A DNA stretch of 64,000 nt from Polyangiaceae bacterium (GCA_016719945.1 JADJYE010000014.1:168490-232489), one strand, 5' to 3'; counted from the first letter of the stretch, positions 54,053 through 61,476 are shown. The notes: generated by a model from the sequence alone, not told the origin. Made by a program: numbers and translations.

Positions 54053-55276
54053 ATGGATGCCAAGCTGACCGACGCGCGTGCCGAACGGGGACTCGCTCTC
54101 GCTCGCTCCTCTCGGATCAAACAGATCGTGTCGGGCACGTTCCTCGTCCCCTCGGCTTCGCACAACCACGGCGGCTACGTCGTGGACTCGGAGAAGGGGT
54201 CGTGTACGTGCCCAGACCACGAGCTGCGGGGCGAGATCCTCAAGTGCAAGCACCGGTGGGCCGTCGAGTTTGCCCGTCACCAAGTGACGGCGGCTGACGG
54301 AACCACCTCCGTGGTGAACACGATGCGCGTCTCGTATACCCAGGATTGGGCGAGCTACAACGCCGCCCAGACGACCGAGAAGAGCCACGTCCAGGTTCTC
54401 CTCAAGGCCCTCTGTGACGGCGTTCACAACCCGCCGCAGCTTGGACGCGGACGGCGCCGCCTTGCGTTGGCCGACGTGATCTTCGCCGCCGTCATGAAGA
54501 CCTTCGTCGGCATGTCCGGCAGGCGGGCGACCTCGGACATCGTCTCCTGCCGGGAGAAGGGGCTCATCGACAAGGTCCCAGCCTTCAACACGATCTTCGA
54601 GCACATGGAGTCCGAGGAGATCACGCCGATCCTCCGAAGGCTCGTTCGCATCTACGCCGTGCCGCTTGCCCAGGTCGAGACCAAGTTCGCGATCGACGGA
54701 ACTGGCTTCACGACCGCCGTCTACAACCGCTACTACGACACCAAGTACGGCCGGAACAAGAAGGAAGCGGAGTGGATCAAGCTCCACGCAATCTGCGGCG
54801 TCACGACGAACATCATCACGGCCGTCGAGGTGACCGACTCAACGCTCCACGACTCGCCGCTTCTGCCCCAGCTCGTCCGCGAGACCGCCGAGAGCTTCAC
54901 GATGGCCGAGGTCAGCGCCGACAAGGGATACCTCGGCACGGCGAACCTCACGGCGATCGAGGGAGTCGGGGCGAAGCCGTTCATCGCGTTCAAGACGAAC
55001 AGCCAGCCGCGCGGGCCCGACGTGTGGAAGCGGGCCTTCCACATGTTCGCCTTCCACCGTGAAGAGTGGCTCCAGCGCTATCACGTGCGATCGAACATCG
55101 AGAGCACGTTCTCCGCCGTGAAGCGGAAGTTCGGCGGCAGTGTTCGCTCGAGGAGGCCCACCTCGATGGCGAACGAGGTCCTCCTCAAGTGCCTGGCGAA
55201 CAACCTCTCGTGCCTCGTTCACGCGATGCACGAGCTGGGGATCGAGGCGAAGTTCTGGACGAAGAGCACGCCATGA
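54053..55276 (+). CDS. DDE transposase with N-terminal SWIM zinc finger
   Basis: A 407-residue protein. Residues 51-67 form a SWIM-type zinc finger (C51-T-C53 ... C65-K-H67). The rest is an IS4/IS5-like DDE transposase: F-A-I-D-G-T-G-F near 214-221 (first Asp), V-S-A-D-K-G-Y-L-G near 290-298 (second Asp), and R-S-N-I-E-S-T-F-S-A-V-K near 345-356 (Glu). All three catalytic acids are present. No terminal inverted repeats were found by eye, and its stop overlaps the next gene (ATGA 55273-55276). The coupled partner and the tightly structured promoter are unusual for a simple insertion sequence; a domesticated or regulatory role is possible. Confidence 0.75.
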   Translation: MDAKLTDARAERGLALARSSRIKQIVSGTFLVPSASHNHGGYVVDSEKGSCTCPDHELRGEILKCKHRWAVEFARHQVTAADGTTSVVNTMRVSYTQDWASYNAAQTTEKSHVQVLLKALCDGVHNPPQLGRGRRRLALADVIFAAVMKTFVGMSGRRATSDIVSCREKGLIDKVPAFNTIFEHMESEEITPILRRLVRIYAVPLAQVETKFAIDGTGFTTAVYNRYYDTKYGRNKKEAEWIKLHAICGVTTNIITAVEVTDSTLHDSPLLPQLVRETAESFTMAEVSADKGYLGTANLTAIEGVGAKPFIAFKTNSQPRGPDVWKRAFHMFAFHREEWLQRYHVRSNIESTFSAVKRKFGGSVRSRRPTSMANEVLLKCLANNLSCLVHAMHELGIEAKFWTKSTP

Positions 55277-55584
55277 GCACGGCCAGGGCGAAGCCAGAGA
55301 CCTCCGATCTGACGAAGGAAGAGCAGGCTCGTGTCCGCACGGCTCTCCGTTTCCTCCGCATCCGGTTCGAGGGTTGGGGACCGCTCGGCAAGGCTCTCCG
55401 GGTTCGCCAGGACAGCTTGGGTGTCGTCGGTCGTGGCGGCGCCGTCACTGCAAGCATGGCCTTCCGAGTCGCTCGGCTCGTGAAGGTCGGCATCGACGAT
55501 CTGCTCGCGGGTGCATACCCGCACCCCAACGCCTGCCCCCACTGCGGCCACGTGCCGGGAATGGAGAACGATGAACCAGCTTGA
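55273..55584 (+). CDS. HTH protein coupled to the transposase
   Basis: A 103-residue protein. The centre reads as a helix-turn-helix (G-P-L-G-K-A-L-R-V-R-Q-D-S-L, M-A-F-R-V-A-R-L-V-K-V-G-I-D-D-L-L-A-G) of the XRE-like kind, and the tail has C-P-H-C-G-H, a possible half zinc site. Its ATG overlaps the transposase stop, so the two are translated together. It is a candidate regulator of the CTAATTAG promoters or an accessory DNA-binding factor for transposition. Confidence 0.6.
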   Translation: MSTARAKPETSDLTKEEQARVRTALRFLRIRFEGWGPLGKALRVRQDSLGVVGRGGAVTASMAFRVARLVKVGIDDLLAGAYPHPNACPHCGHVPGMENDEPA

Positions 55585-55708
55585 GGTCGAACTACGCCTT
55601 TCGATGATTTAGGACGAACTACGAAGGCTCGCCAAGGCCGTCGGTGGAAGCATGGGCAAGGTCATCGACCACGCCGCGTCGGTGCTGAACCTCGTGAGGT
55701 CTTCTTGA
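55571..55708 (+). pseudogene. Amber-interrupted ribbon-helix-helix-like ORF
   Basis: ATG 55571 opens M-N-Q-L-E-V-E-L-R-L-S-M-I and meets TAG (55610-55612). The same frame continues D-E-L-R-R-L-A-K-A-V-G-G and ends L-V-R-S-S at 55706-55708. Reading the TAG as a sense codon gives a 45-residue protein with the strand-helix-helix pattern of CopG-type regulators. It overlaps the preceding HTH gene by 14 bases. Confidence 0.4.
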
Positions 55709-55934
55709 TCTTCGGTTCGTCGGTGAAGAACTCGGACGGGTCCACGTCGAGCGCGTTGGCGATCCTGAGGATCACGTCGAGAGTGAGGTTCTCGGTCCCG
55801 CGCTCGGTACGACCGACGTTCTGCTGGTAGCTCTTGATCCGCTTCGCGACCTCGGTCTGAGAGAGCCCCTTCGCCAGGCGAACGGCTCGGATCCGAGCAC
55901 CGACGCGAGCGTAGAACGCCTTCTCCGTGAGCAC
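55662..55934 (-). CDS. XRE-family transcriptional regulator
   Basis: A 90-residue Cro/CI-type regulator: R-I-R-A-V-R-L-A-K-G-L-S-Q-T-E-V-A-K-R-I-K-S-Y-Q-Q-N-V-G-R-T-E-R-G, then L-D-V-I-L-R-I-A-N-A-L-D-V-D-P-S-E-F-F, the standard HTH_3 layout, with a basic tail. Start is GTG 55934. It diverges from the Sel1-like lipoprotein gene, and the inverted repeat at 55971-55986 between them is its likely operator. Its 3' end overlaps the interrupted ORF on the other strand. Confidence 0.8.
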   Translation of the reverse strand: MLTEKAFYARVGARIRAVRLAKGLSQTEVAKRIKSYQQNVGRTERGTENLTLDVILRIANALDVDPSEFFTDEPKIKKTSRGSAPTRRGR

Positions 55935-55970
55935 CGCTGGAGGAGGCCAGGCAACATCACGTGGGCTGTA

Positions 55971-55986
55971 ACATCGTATATGATGT
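55971..55986. promoter_or_regulatory. Inverted repeat in the XRE/lipoprotein divergent spacer
   Basis: ACATC (55971-55975) and GATGT (55982-55986) flank the AT-rich spacer GTATAT. The dyad sits midway between the divergent starts, as an XRE operator would. Short but in striking contrast to the GC-rich surroundings. Confidence 0.45.
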
Positions 55987-56009
55987 AATCAGTGGGAGGG
56001 ATCGCGGCG

Positions 56010-56972
56010 ATGCAACGGATGGGCTTGGGATCGATCGCCGTCATGTGCGTCGTGCTCGCGTGCTCAACGTCGGAAGGCCCCGAGGTGGAGTCGCCCCGGG
56101 TGGCGACGACTCCAAAGACCGTGACCCGCCCAGTAGCTCGCAAAGCCACGCTGGCCGAGTTGGAGAAGCGGGCCTGGGCCGCCGTCGCTCTCGGCGGTCA
56201 CGCCGACGGCAGGCGCATCGTCGAGTCGATCCTCTTCTGCAAACCCATCATGGAGAACTGCAAGAAGCTGGCGGAGAAGCAGATGGGCAAGTCGAGGGCC
56301 GCCGTGTTCGTCGCACGTGCCCTCTCCGGCGAAGACGTTGAGGCGAATCTGGTTCGTGCCGAACAAGCCGCCGCAGAGGACGGCCCGAAGCGTCGAGCCG
56401 TCGCCAAGAAGAAGATGGAGGAGGACGAGGCCGTGAACGCGATGAGCGTCCTCTGCGAGAAGCAACGTCAACCCTGCGCCGCTCGATGCCTCGAAGGTGA
56501 CCTTCCGGCGTGCGTTGCCGAAGGGCTCATCTCCTGGCGCAAGGACGGCAACTTCGACGACGCTCGACAAATCTTCGCGCGGGCCTGCGACGGCGGATTT
56601 CAGCCTGGATGCGAGAACGGCAAGGCCGTCGATGCGGCGGAGAAGGAAGCGCTGGCGAAGGTCGAGGCGGCGTGGGACGGCGTGGAGGATCTCGCCAACC
56701 AGCTCGCCGTGAAGAAGTACAGCTTGGAGGCCGTCGTCGCTCGAAAAGGCCCGGAGCCGTACCAGCGGATGGCTGCCCACATCGCCAACTTCTTCGAGCA
56801 CAGCTTCTGCCCGAACGTGAAGGAGTTCCTTGCGGTCTCGACGAAGGCGGCGTTCACGAAGCGATCGAAGGCACACTGCGACGAGCGGCCACCCAGGGCG
56901 CCAGGTCCGTCGAACGATGAGGTGACCCTCACGGCCCAGTGCAAGCAGGTCTACGCGAAGCGCTGTCCGTAG
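56010..56972 (+). CDS. Lipoprotein with Sel1-like repeat
   Basis: A 320-residue predicted lipoprotein (signal with V-M-C-V-V-L-A-C, Cys lipidated). The middle contains Sel1/TPR-like repeats with paired Cys: C-L-E-G-D-L-P-A-C-V-A-E-G, A-R-Q-I-F-A-R-A-C-D-G-G-F-Q-P-G-C-E-N-G. The rest is charged and helical, with a Cys pair near the end. Sel1 lipoproteins often serve as scaffolds. ATG 56010 has GGGAGGG about 9 bases upstream. The divergent XRE gene probably controls it. Confidence 0.65.
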   Translation: MQRMGLGSIAVMCVVLACSTSEGPEVESPRVATTPKTVTRPVARKATLAELEKRAWAAVALGGHADGRRIVESILFCKPIMENCKKLAEKQMGKSRAAVFVARALSGEDVEANLVRAEQAAAEDGPKRRAVAKKKMEEDEAVNAMSVLCEKQRQPCAARCLEGDLPACVAEGLISWRKDGNFDDARQIFARACDGGFQPGCENGKAVDAAEKEALAKVEAAWDGVEDLANQLAVKKYSLEAVVARKGPEPYQRMAAHIANFFEHSFCPNVKEFLAVSTKAAFTKRSKAHCDERPPRAPGPSNDEVTLTAQCKQVYAKRCP

Positions 56973-57025
56973 ACGCCGTCGTCGAGACGAGCGATCCTCA
57001 GAGTAACCGTCGAAAGGAGCGGAAC

Positions 57026-57367
57026 ATGGACAAGGTGGTGGACAAGATCGCGGCGCTGGGAATCCCCGGCATCGTGTTGCTGGTGGCGATGGGGGCGACC
57101 GGGTGGGCTGGGGCAGCGGCCGTCACCGCCGCGTTGGCCGCGCTTGGTGGGCCGCTCGGCATGCTCGGAGGCATCGCGCTTCTCGGGGTGATGGCGCTCG
57201 TCTCCAAGGGCGTCGCGACGTACGGCTTCGAGAAAATCTTCATCGCAACGGTGAACCGGCTGCGTGAGAAGGGCACGTCGAAGGACGAGATCAAGACGAA
57301 GATCCAGGGCTACCCGATCTCTCGCGAGCTGAAGCTCAAGATCCTCGATCACCTTGCGACGGCCTGA
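57026..57367 (+). CDS. Small Gly/Ala-rich membrane protein
   Basis: A 113-residue protein, start ATG 57026 with AGGAG 8 bases upstream. Two hydrophobic segments (I-P-G-I-V-L-L-V-A-M-G-A-T-G-W, then L-G-M-L-G-G-I-A-L-L-G-V-M-A-L-V) with Gly-zipper spacing are followed by a charged helical tail (G-T-S-K-D-E-I-K-T-K-I). I recall similar uncharacterised proteins in other bacteria but know no function; a pore-forming or holin-like role is possible from the composition only. The next small gene starts 9 bases downstream. Confidence 0.6.
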   Translation: MDKVVDKIAALGIPGIVLLVAMGATGWAGAAAVTAALAALGGPLGMLGGIALLGVMALVSKGVATYGFEKIFIATVNRLREKGTSKDEIKTKIQGYPISRELKLKILDHLATA

Positions 57368-57376
57368 GAGGTCACG

Positions 57377-57523
57377 ATGTCCTGCTCCGACTGCGGAAGT
57401 GAATACTGCGACGGCGAGAAGTGCTCCGAGAACGGCGGCGAAGATCCGTACGGTGACGACGAGTACGATGATGAAGACGACGGCGACGGCGACGATGATG
57501 AGGACGAAGTCTCGGACGAGTAG
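57377..57523 (+). CDS. 48-residue acidic Cys-containing protein
   Basis: ATG 57377 follows GAGG and opens a 48-residue frame: M-S-C-S-D-C-G-S-E-Y-C-D-G-E-K-C then an almost purely Asp/Glu tail. The four N-terminal Cys could bind one metal. The 3' end overlaps the next gene's start region (57498). Function unknown. Confidence 0.45.
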   Translation: MSCSDCGSEYCDGEKCSENGGEDPYGDDEYDDEDDGDGDDDEDEVSDE

Positions 57524-58014
57524 TTCGCTCCTCATCACCGTGCTGGTGCTCGGCGTCTTCGTCGCCGCCTGCAAGAAGGAAGCGAACCCGGATTCTCCCG
57601 AGGCCAAGGAAGAGCGGGCTCGTCAGGAGCGTGCGCGAGCCCGAGATGCGCTCGAGGCGGCATCGGCGCAAGAGCGGAAGGCCAAGGCGGAGAAGGACTC
57701 CGCGATCGTCGTCCCGATCGAGACGCTCGTCTCGGCGTGGGATGGGAACCAGCTCGCAGCCGACAAGACCTACTCGCAGAAGTGGGTGCAGACCGAGGGC
57801 CGAGTCGGGTCGGTGTTCGACTCCGGCGGTCCCACGGTGTGGCTCGACGGTCCGGACAACCGGAAGGTGGTCTGCGGCGGCGTGAACGGAGATCGGGCTG
57901 CGAAGTTGAAGATCGGCTCAACGATCAAGATCCGCGGAGTCGTCAAGGGCAGGTTGAACACGGGAGGTGCGACGCCCCGCATCTCACGCCGTGCGGATCA
58001 TGGAGGGGCCGTGA
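57498..58014 (+). CDS. OB-fold (tRNA_anti-like) lipoprotein, frameshifted at the end
   Basis: A lipoprotein (V-L-V-L-G-V-F-V-A-A-C-K-K) with a charged helical linker and a C-terminal domain of the tRNA_anti-like OB-fold type: W-D-G-N-Q-L-A-A-D-K-T-Y, V-Q-T-E-G-R-V-G-S-V, L-K-I-G-S-T-I-K-I-R-G-V-V-K-G. The last ~15 codons are scrambled by two single-base losses (C-run at 57975-57978 and near 57995); repairing both gives H-L-T-P-C-R-I-M-E-G-P and a TGA at 58012-58014 that overlaps the next gene's GTG. Role unknown; the fold usually binds ligands. Confidence 0.6.
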
Positions 58015-58237
58015 GTAAGAGCACCGTCATCGGGCACGTGAACCCGCAGAACCAAAGGTCAACCGCAAGGTCGGGGCGAGCCACGACTCTTCACGGGCAG
58101 TCCACCTACGAGCTGGAGTGCCTCAACTGCGGGCACCGCTACGGAGCCAACGGGCCGGACATTGACGGTGCCGGTGCCGGCGGCGGCAGGCGCAGTGCCC
58201 GTCGTGCCGGGGCGGTGCGGCTGGCGACCCGATCTAG
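58011..58237 (+). CDS. Zinc-ribbon protein (frameshifted)
   Basis: GTG 58011 opens M-S-K-S-T-V-I-G-H-V-N-P-Q-N-Q-R and L-E-C-L-N-C-G-H-R-Y-G-A-N-G, the first Cys pair of a zinc ribbon. The second pair, Q-C-P-S-C-R-G-G-A-A-G, and the stop (58235-58237) lie in another frame, so one base is missing in the GCC/GGC-rich stretch 58160-58190. Reconstructed length is about 75. It is coupled to the OB-fold lipoprotein by GTGA overlap. Confidence 0.5.
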
Positions 58238-58277
58238 CGGAGCAGTCCGATCGCGCACCCTTGGTAGGATCGCCGCC

Positions 58278-58799
58278 TTGTCGAAGTCGTCGAAGGTCGA
58301 GCATCGCAGAGGCGCGTCCGCCAGCACATCATCGCCGACATCAGTGCGAATCACGTCGAGTTCTTCGCTCTGCGCAAGGGCTTCTCGGTCCAGCGAATCC
58401 AGAACGACTACGGGATCGACCTTCAGCTCGCGACCTACGATGCCAAGGGCTACATCGAGAACGGGTGGATCTCCGTGCAGCTCAAGGCCACCGACACCAT
58501 CAAGATGCGTTCGAAGGGCACAGCGGTCGCCTTCACCGCCGACGCGCGAGACCTCCGGATGTGGCAGAAGGAAATCTACCCGGTGATCCTCATCGCTGTA
58601 CGACGCCAAGACTGCAAGGCGTATTGGACTTATGTGCAACGCTACTTCGAGCGGCGAGGGCAAGCTTGGCAAGAAGGCCAAGACGCTCGTCCTTCGACTC
58701 CGTGCGAAGGATCGGATCAGCGCCACCGCGCTAGCCCGGTTTGCGGACTTCAAGAAAGCGGTTCAAGATCATGCGGAAGTCCACGTCAGCCACCTCTGA
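58278..58799 (+). CDS. DUF4365-type protein (two frameshifts)
   Basis: The conserved core is clear: D-Y-G-I-D-L-Q-L, I-S-V-Q-L-K-A-T-D and P-V-I-L-I-A-V, matching DUF4365, a restriction-endonuclease-like fold common in defence islands (D...Q-x-K active-site pattern visible). N-terminal (M-S-K-S-S-K-V-E-H-R) and C-terminal (G-K-L-G-K-K-A-K-T-L-V-L, ending V-H-V-S-H-L) parts are in a different frame; one missing base near 58308 and one extra G near 58656 join them into ~173 residues. TTG 58278 is the proposed start. Confidence 0.6.
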
Positions 58800-58803
58800 G
58801 CCC

Positions 58804-59056
58804 ATGAAGTATTCCGAGCTGTCCGCGATCGCCCGAAGAACTCGGCTTCGAGCGTCGGGTCGTGCAGGGCTCACACGTTCTGTTCACGCACCAAGAGAGC
58901 GAGACCGCGATCATGCTCCCGATCGCCCGAGCGAACGAGACGGTCCGAACGGCGAACGTCGTTTCGACGCGGTTCATGCTCGATGCGAAAGGGCTCGCCG
59001 ACCAACGCAGGTGGCGGCAGCTCGTCGAACGGCACGCTGAGCGATCGACAGCCTAG
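58804..59056 (+). CDS. HicA-like small protein (frameshifted)
   Basis: ATG 58804 reads M-K-Y-S-E-L-S-A-I-A; one extra C in the CCC at ~58829-58832 breaks the frame, after which E-E-L-G-F-E-R-R-V-V-Q-G-S-H-V-L-F-T-H continues to 59056. Repaired length is 83. The G-S-H-x-x-F-x-H pattern followed by a hydrophobic strand resembles HicA-type double-stranded-RNA-binding toxins. No HicB antitoxin is adjacent, so a toxin role is uncertain. Confidence 0.5.
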
Positions 59057-59093
59057 ACCGACGGCCGCTGCTCCGGTGGTGTAGGCGACCTGC

Positions 59094-59246
59094 ATGTACG
59101 TGATCTTGAGCGACCGGTGGATGCTTCGGCGGACCACGCACGAGGTCTGGACGCCGGAAGGCTGGAGACCGATCGACACCTTGCATCTCGGCGACGAACT
59201 CCGTGGCCCCAGCGGGAGGTTCGTAAAGGTCATCGGCTTCACGTGA
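59094..59246 (+). CDS. 50-residue protein resembling a Hint-domain fragment
   Basis: ATG 59094 opens 50 codons with T-H-E-V-W-T-P-E-G-W-R-P-I-D-T-L-H-L-G-D-E-L, the phrase typical of the start of intein/hedgehog Hint domains (x-T-x-x-G-W-x-x-I-x-x-L-x-x-G-D). The splicing Cys and the rest of the domain are absent. Could be a relic or chance resemblance. Confidence 0.35.
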   Translation: MYVILSDRWMLRRTTHEVWTPEGWRPIDTLHLGDELRGPSGRFVKVIGFT

Positions 59247-59263
59247 ACCGGGCGGACAGCTAG

Positions 59264-59389
59264 CTAGGCCTTCACCGTCTGGGGCGGCACCTCGATCTTC
59301 CGCGGCACGGTGTCCTCGTTGGGGACTCGGACCGGCGGAGGCTCAAACGGCTTTTTCGGCTTCTCGGGCTGCTTGTCGTCGTTCGCCAT
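59264..59389 (-). CDS. 41-residue Pro/Lys-rich protein, P-V-R-V-P family member 1
   Basis: Starts at ATG 59389 with AAGGGTGG upstream. Sequence M-A-N-D-D-K-Q-P-E-K-P-K-K-P-F then P-P-V-R-V-P-N-E-D-T and a short basic tail. The P-V-R-V-P-(N/D)-(E/D)-(D/N)-(T/S) phrase recurs in the two small genes at 60163 and 60376. It diverges from the membrane-protein gene at 59444 over 54 bases. Confidence 0.5.
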   Translation of the reverse strand: MANDDKQPEKPKKPFEPPPVRVPNEDTVPRKIEVPPQTVKA

Positions 59390-59443
59390 GACCACCCTTG
59401 CAACACTGGCACAGTGAACGCAAGTATAGCACGGTTGGGATCG

Positions 59444-60150
59444 ATGAGCGACGAGACGAACGCGATCACGTTGACGCCCGACGTGCCGGGAGCCGTCGTC
59501 GTTGACCGACAGCCCGATCGCAACGCCCCGTTGACCCGTGCCCAGATCGGCCACCGCGTCGCTCGGACAAACACGCTCGTGGTCGGCCAACTCTTCGCGA
59601 TCCAACACAAAGCGTTTTCAGGACGAGGAGGCCCGTAGCGCTCGGCTAGAAACGAAGGCAGGCGGGTTGATCGGCGTCAACGCTCACGTTGACGCTCGTC
59701 TCGTCGGTCGGGATCGGCGTGCTCTTGCAGTCGGGCGCCGGGCTGGGCCTGTGGCTCATTCTGGTGTTGCCGGTCTACTTGCTGTGCGTCGTCCTCGGTC
59801 TGTGGACGGGGCTGCTGGCTCTTGAAGCGGTGAAGGTCCGCGAGCACCACAAGCTGAACGACAACGACATCTTCCCGGACGACGTGCTCAAGGACGCCGA
59901 TGCCGTCGCGAACGAAAAGGATGATGCCGAGGGCGTGAAGCGGGACCGAGAGAAGGATGGGCTCGCGCTGTACCACCGGTTCCACATCATGTGTCTCAGC
60001 AAGCTCCTGCCTAAGGACACGATCGTGAACGACCAGAAGGCAGCGGATTTGGAGAAGGCGCAGAAGAAGTTCCAACACTTCCTTCTCACCGTCGGTGCGC
60101 TGGCGGGCATTGCTGCCTTGATCGCTTTCTTCAGAGCCGTGCTGGGCTGA
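59444..60150 (+). CDS. Membrane protein of unknown function (two frameshifts)
   Basis: ATG 59444 reads M-S-D-E-T-N-A-I-T-L-T-P; the frame shifts twice, each repaired by dropping one A (AAA near 59609, AA at 59679-59680). This gives H-K-R-F-Q-D-E-E-A-R-S and V-T-L-T-L-T-L-V-S-S-V-G-I-G-V-L. The total length 707 is exactly two bases over a 234-codon gene. The repaired protein has an N-terminal hydrophilic part, two adjacent membrane helices (~95-145), a charged cytoplasmic region and a last helix (L-L-T-V-G-A-L-A-G-I-A-A-L-I-A-F-F). Family unknown. The P-V-R-V-P proteins flank it. Confidence 0.55.
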
Positions 60151-60162
60151 AAGGAGTTGCTC

Positions 60163-60363
60163 ATGTCGTCCTCGAATCCTGACGCACCGACGAAGACTGC
60201 CGACGCTCCGGTGAAGCAAGCGGAGCCCCAGGTCCAACCTCAGAACATCAAGAAGGTCGCGCTGCCCGTCCGTGTTCCCGACGAGAACACGAAGCTCGTC
60301 AAGACGACCCGAGACACCGAGGGTGTGCGAACTCTGGTTCGTCGCATCCCACCGAAGCGGTAG
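60163..60363 (+). CDS. 66-residue P-V-R-V-P family member 2
   Basis: ATG 60163 has AAAGGAG 7 bases upstream. Low-complexity Ala/Pro/Lys start (P-T-K-T-A-D-A-P-V-K, Q-V-Q-P-Q-N), then L-P-V-R-V-P-D-E-N-T-K-L-V-K-T and a basic end. It follows the membrane-protein gene by 12 bases and shares Q-V-Q-P-Q-N plus the core motif with the next gene. Confidence 0.55.
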   Translation: MSSSNPDAPTKTADAPVKQAEPQVQPQNIKKVALPVRVPDENTKLVKTTRDTEGVRTLVRRIPPKR

Positions 60364-60375
60364 GAGGAATGAAGC

Positions 60376-60555
60376 ATGTCATCGAACAAGGACGAGACGC
60401 CGACGAAGGACCCTAACCCGCCCGTGCGTCCACAGGTGCAGCCGCAGAACGCCGGGGGCGATCGACGGGTTGTGCCCGTGCGCGTGCCCGATGATTCGAT
60501 GGAGATCGTGAGGAAACACGAGACGCTGCCCGAGGGCTTTGGGCGAGGAAAGTAG
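60376..60555 (+). CDS. 59-residue P-V-R-V-P family member 3
   Basis: ATG 60376 follows TAGGAGGAATGAAGC. M-S-S-N-K-D-E-T-P-T-K-D-P-N-P-P-V-R-P-Q-V-Q-P-Q-N then V-P-V-R-V-P-D-D-S-M-E-I-V-R-K and a short tail. Same layout as member 2, so the two are probably a tandem duplication. No function known. Confidence 0.55.
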   Translation: MSSNKDETPTKDPNPPVRPQVQPQNAGGDRRVVPVRVPDDSMEIVRKHETLPEGFGRGK

Positions 60556-60582
60556 CTGGTCGATCGTCAAGCTGAAGGAGGC

Positions 60583-61221
60583 CTAAATGCGCCGAACGCG
60601 AACGAGTCCACTGGCGGAGGCGAGCGCTGGAAACTCGTCGTGAACGTCGGTCAGGGACAGCGGAGATCCGTTCGCAGACTTCGTCGTGAGGTGCCCAGTC
60701 GCCCAGTCGTGACGGTGGATGCATTCCTCGTAGACGAGGAACTCGTCGCCGCGCTGGTAGAGCGTCTGAAACCGTACCACGGTCTGATCCTCGTAGCGGC
60801 TGGACCCCAGCTTCTTGGCCTCGAAGGTCAGCACTTCGAACTCCGTCGGGATGTCGGCACGCTGCGACCAAAGCGTGCCGACCTTCACGCGGAATGAGTC
60901 CGCCGCCGTGATCGGCTCAGCTCCTTGCGGGAGGTCATCGCGATCAAGGGTCTCGCAGTATTTCCACCACGCATCGCGGTGCCGGCGCAGCTCCGACGGC
61001 GAATACTTCGTGCCACGTGGGTGCCTAGGGTTGTAGTGCCCGGCCTCCCCGTGACACCTCGAGCAGAGCAGGATCGCGTTGTCGATCGTGTTGGGTCCCC
61101 CATCGGCTTCTTGAACGATGTGGTGCACCTCAGCGTCTCGGCCCGCGAACTTCCCGCACACACAACAGTGGCGCCGTGACCTGACGAGAACCTCCTCTCT
61201 GAGCGCGGGGGTGAACGGCAT
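60583..61221 (-). CDS. HNH endonuclease
   Basis: A 212-residue protein. The N-terminal ~65 residues form an HNH nuclease: R-R-H-C-C-V-C-G-K, E-V-H-H-I-V-Q-E-A-D-G-G, N-x-x-L-L-C-S-R-C-H-G-E, with two Cys pairs for structural zinc and His33/His34, Asn48 and His57 as the HNH residues. The C-terminal 140 residues are an unrecognised mixed alpha/beta domain, possibly for target binding. ATG 61221 is used. The upstream sequence is A/T-rich (GATAGAAT) and lacks a ribosome site. Likely defence- or mobility-related. Confidence 0.75.
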   Translation of the reverse strand: MPFTPALREEVLVRSRRHCCVCGKFAGRDAEVHHIVQEADGGPNTIDNAILLCSRCHGEAGHYNPRHPRGTKYSPSELRRHRDAWWKYCETLDRDDLPQGAEPITAADSFRVKVGTLWSQRADIPTEFEVLTFEAKKLGSSRYEDQTVVRFQTLYQRGDEFLVYEECIHRHDWATGHLTTKSANGSPLSLTDVHDEFPALASASGLVRVRRI

Positions 61222-61368
61222 CGGCCGAAATTCTATCAGGGCGAGCCCCGGCACCGGCTCACGCCGCAAGCCAACCGACTCGTCGCCATCGATCCCCGCC
61301 CTGCCCGCTAGAACCGGTCACCGATCGCTAGAACGTCGTTGAGGGTCTCTCAGCAGGCAAAGCCGGCA

Positions 61369-61470
61369 TCCACGCTCACGCCCACGCCCGCGCCCACGCC
61401 CGCGCTCACGCCCACGCCCGCGCTCACGCCTGCGCCCGCGCTTGCTCCTGCGCCCGCGCCGGCTCCCCTT
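61369..61470. repeat. GC-rich hexamer tract, right island edge
   Basis: Imperfect units CGCTCACGCC, CACGCC and CGCGCCC repeated about 16 times, the reverse complement of the 48929-49054 tract. Just before it, CGCTAGAAC occurs twice (61306-61314, 61326-61334), 20 bases apart. No gene is seen between 61222 and 61470. Confidence 0.75.
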
Positions 61471-61476
61471 CCCCCT

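Noticed and set aside
58804..59056. A complete HicAB toxin-antitoxin system
   Set aside because: Only a HicA-like protein is recognisable; the following ORF does not resemble HicB.
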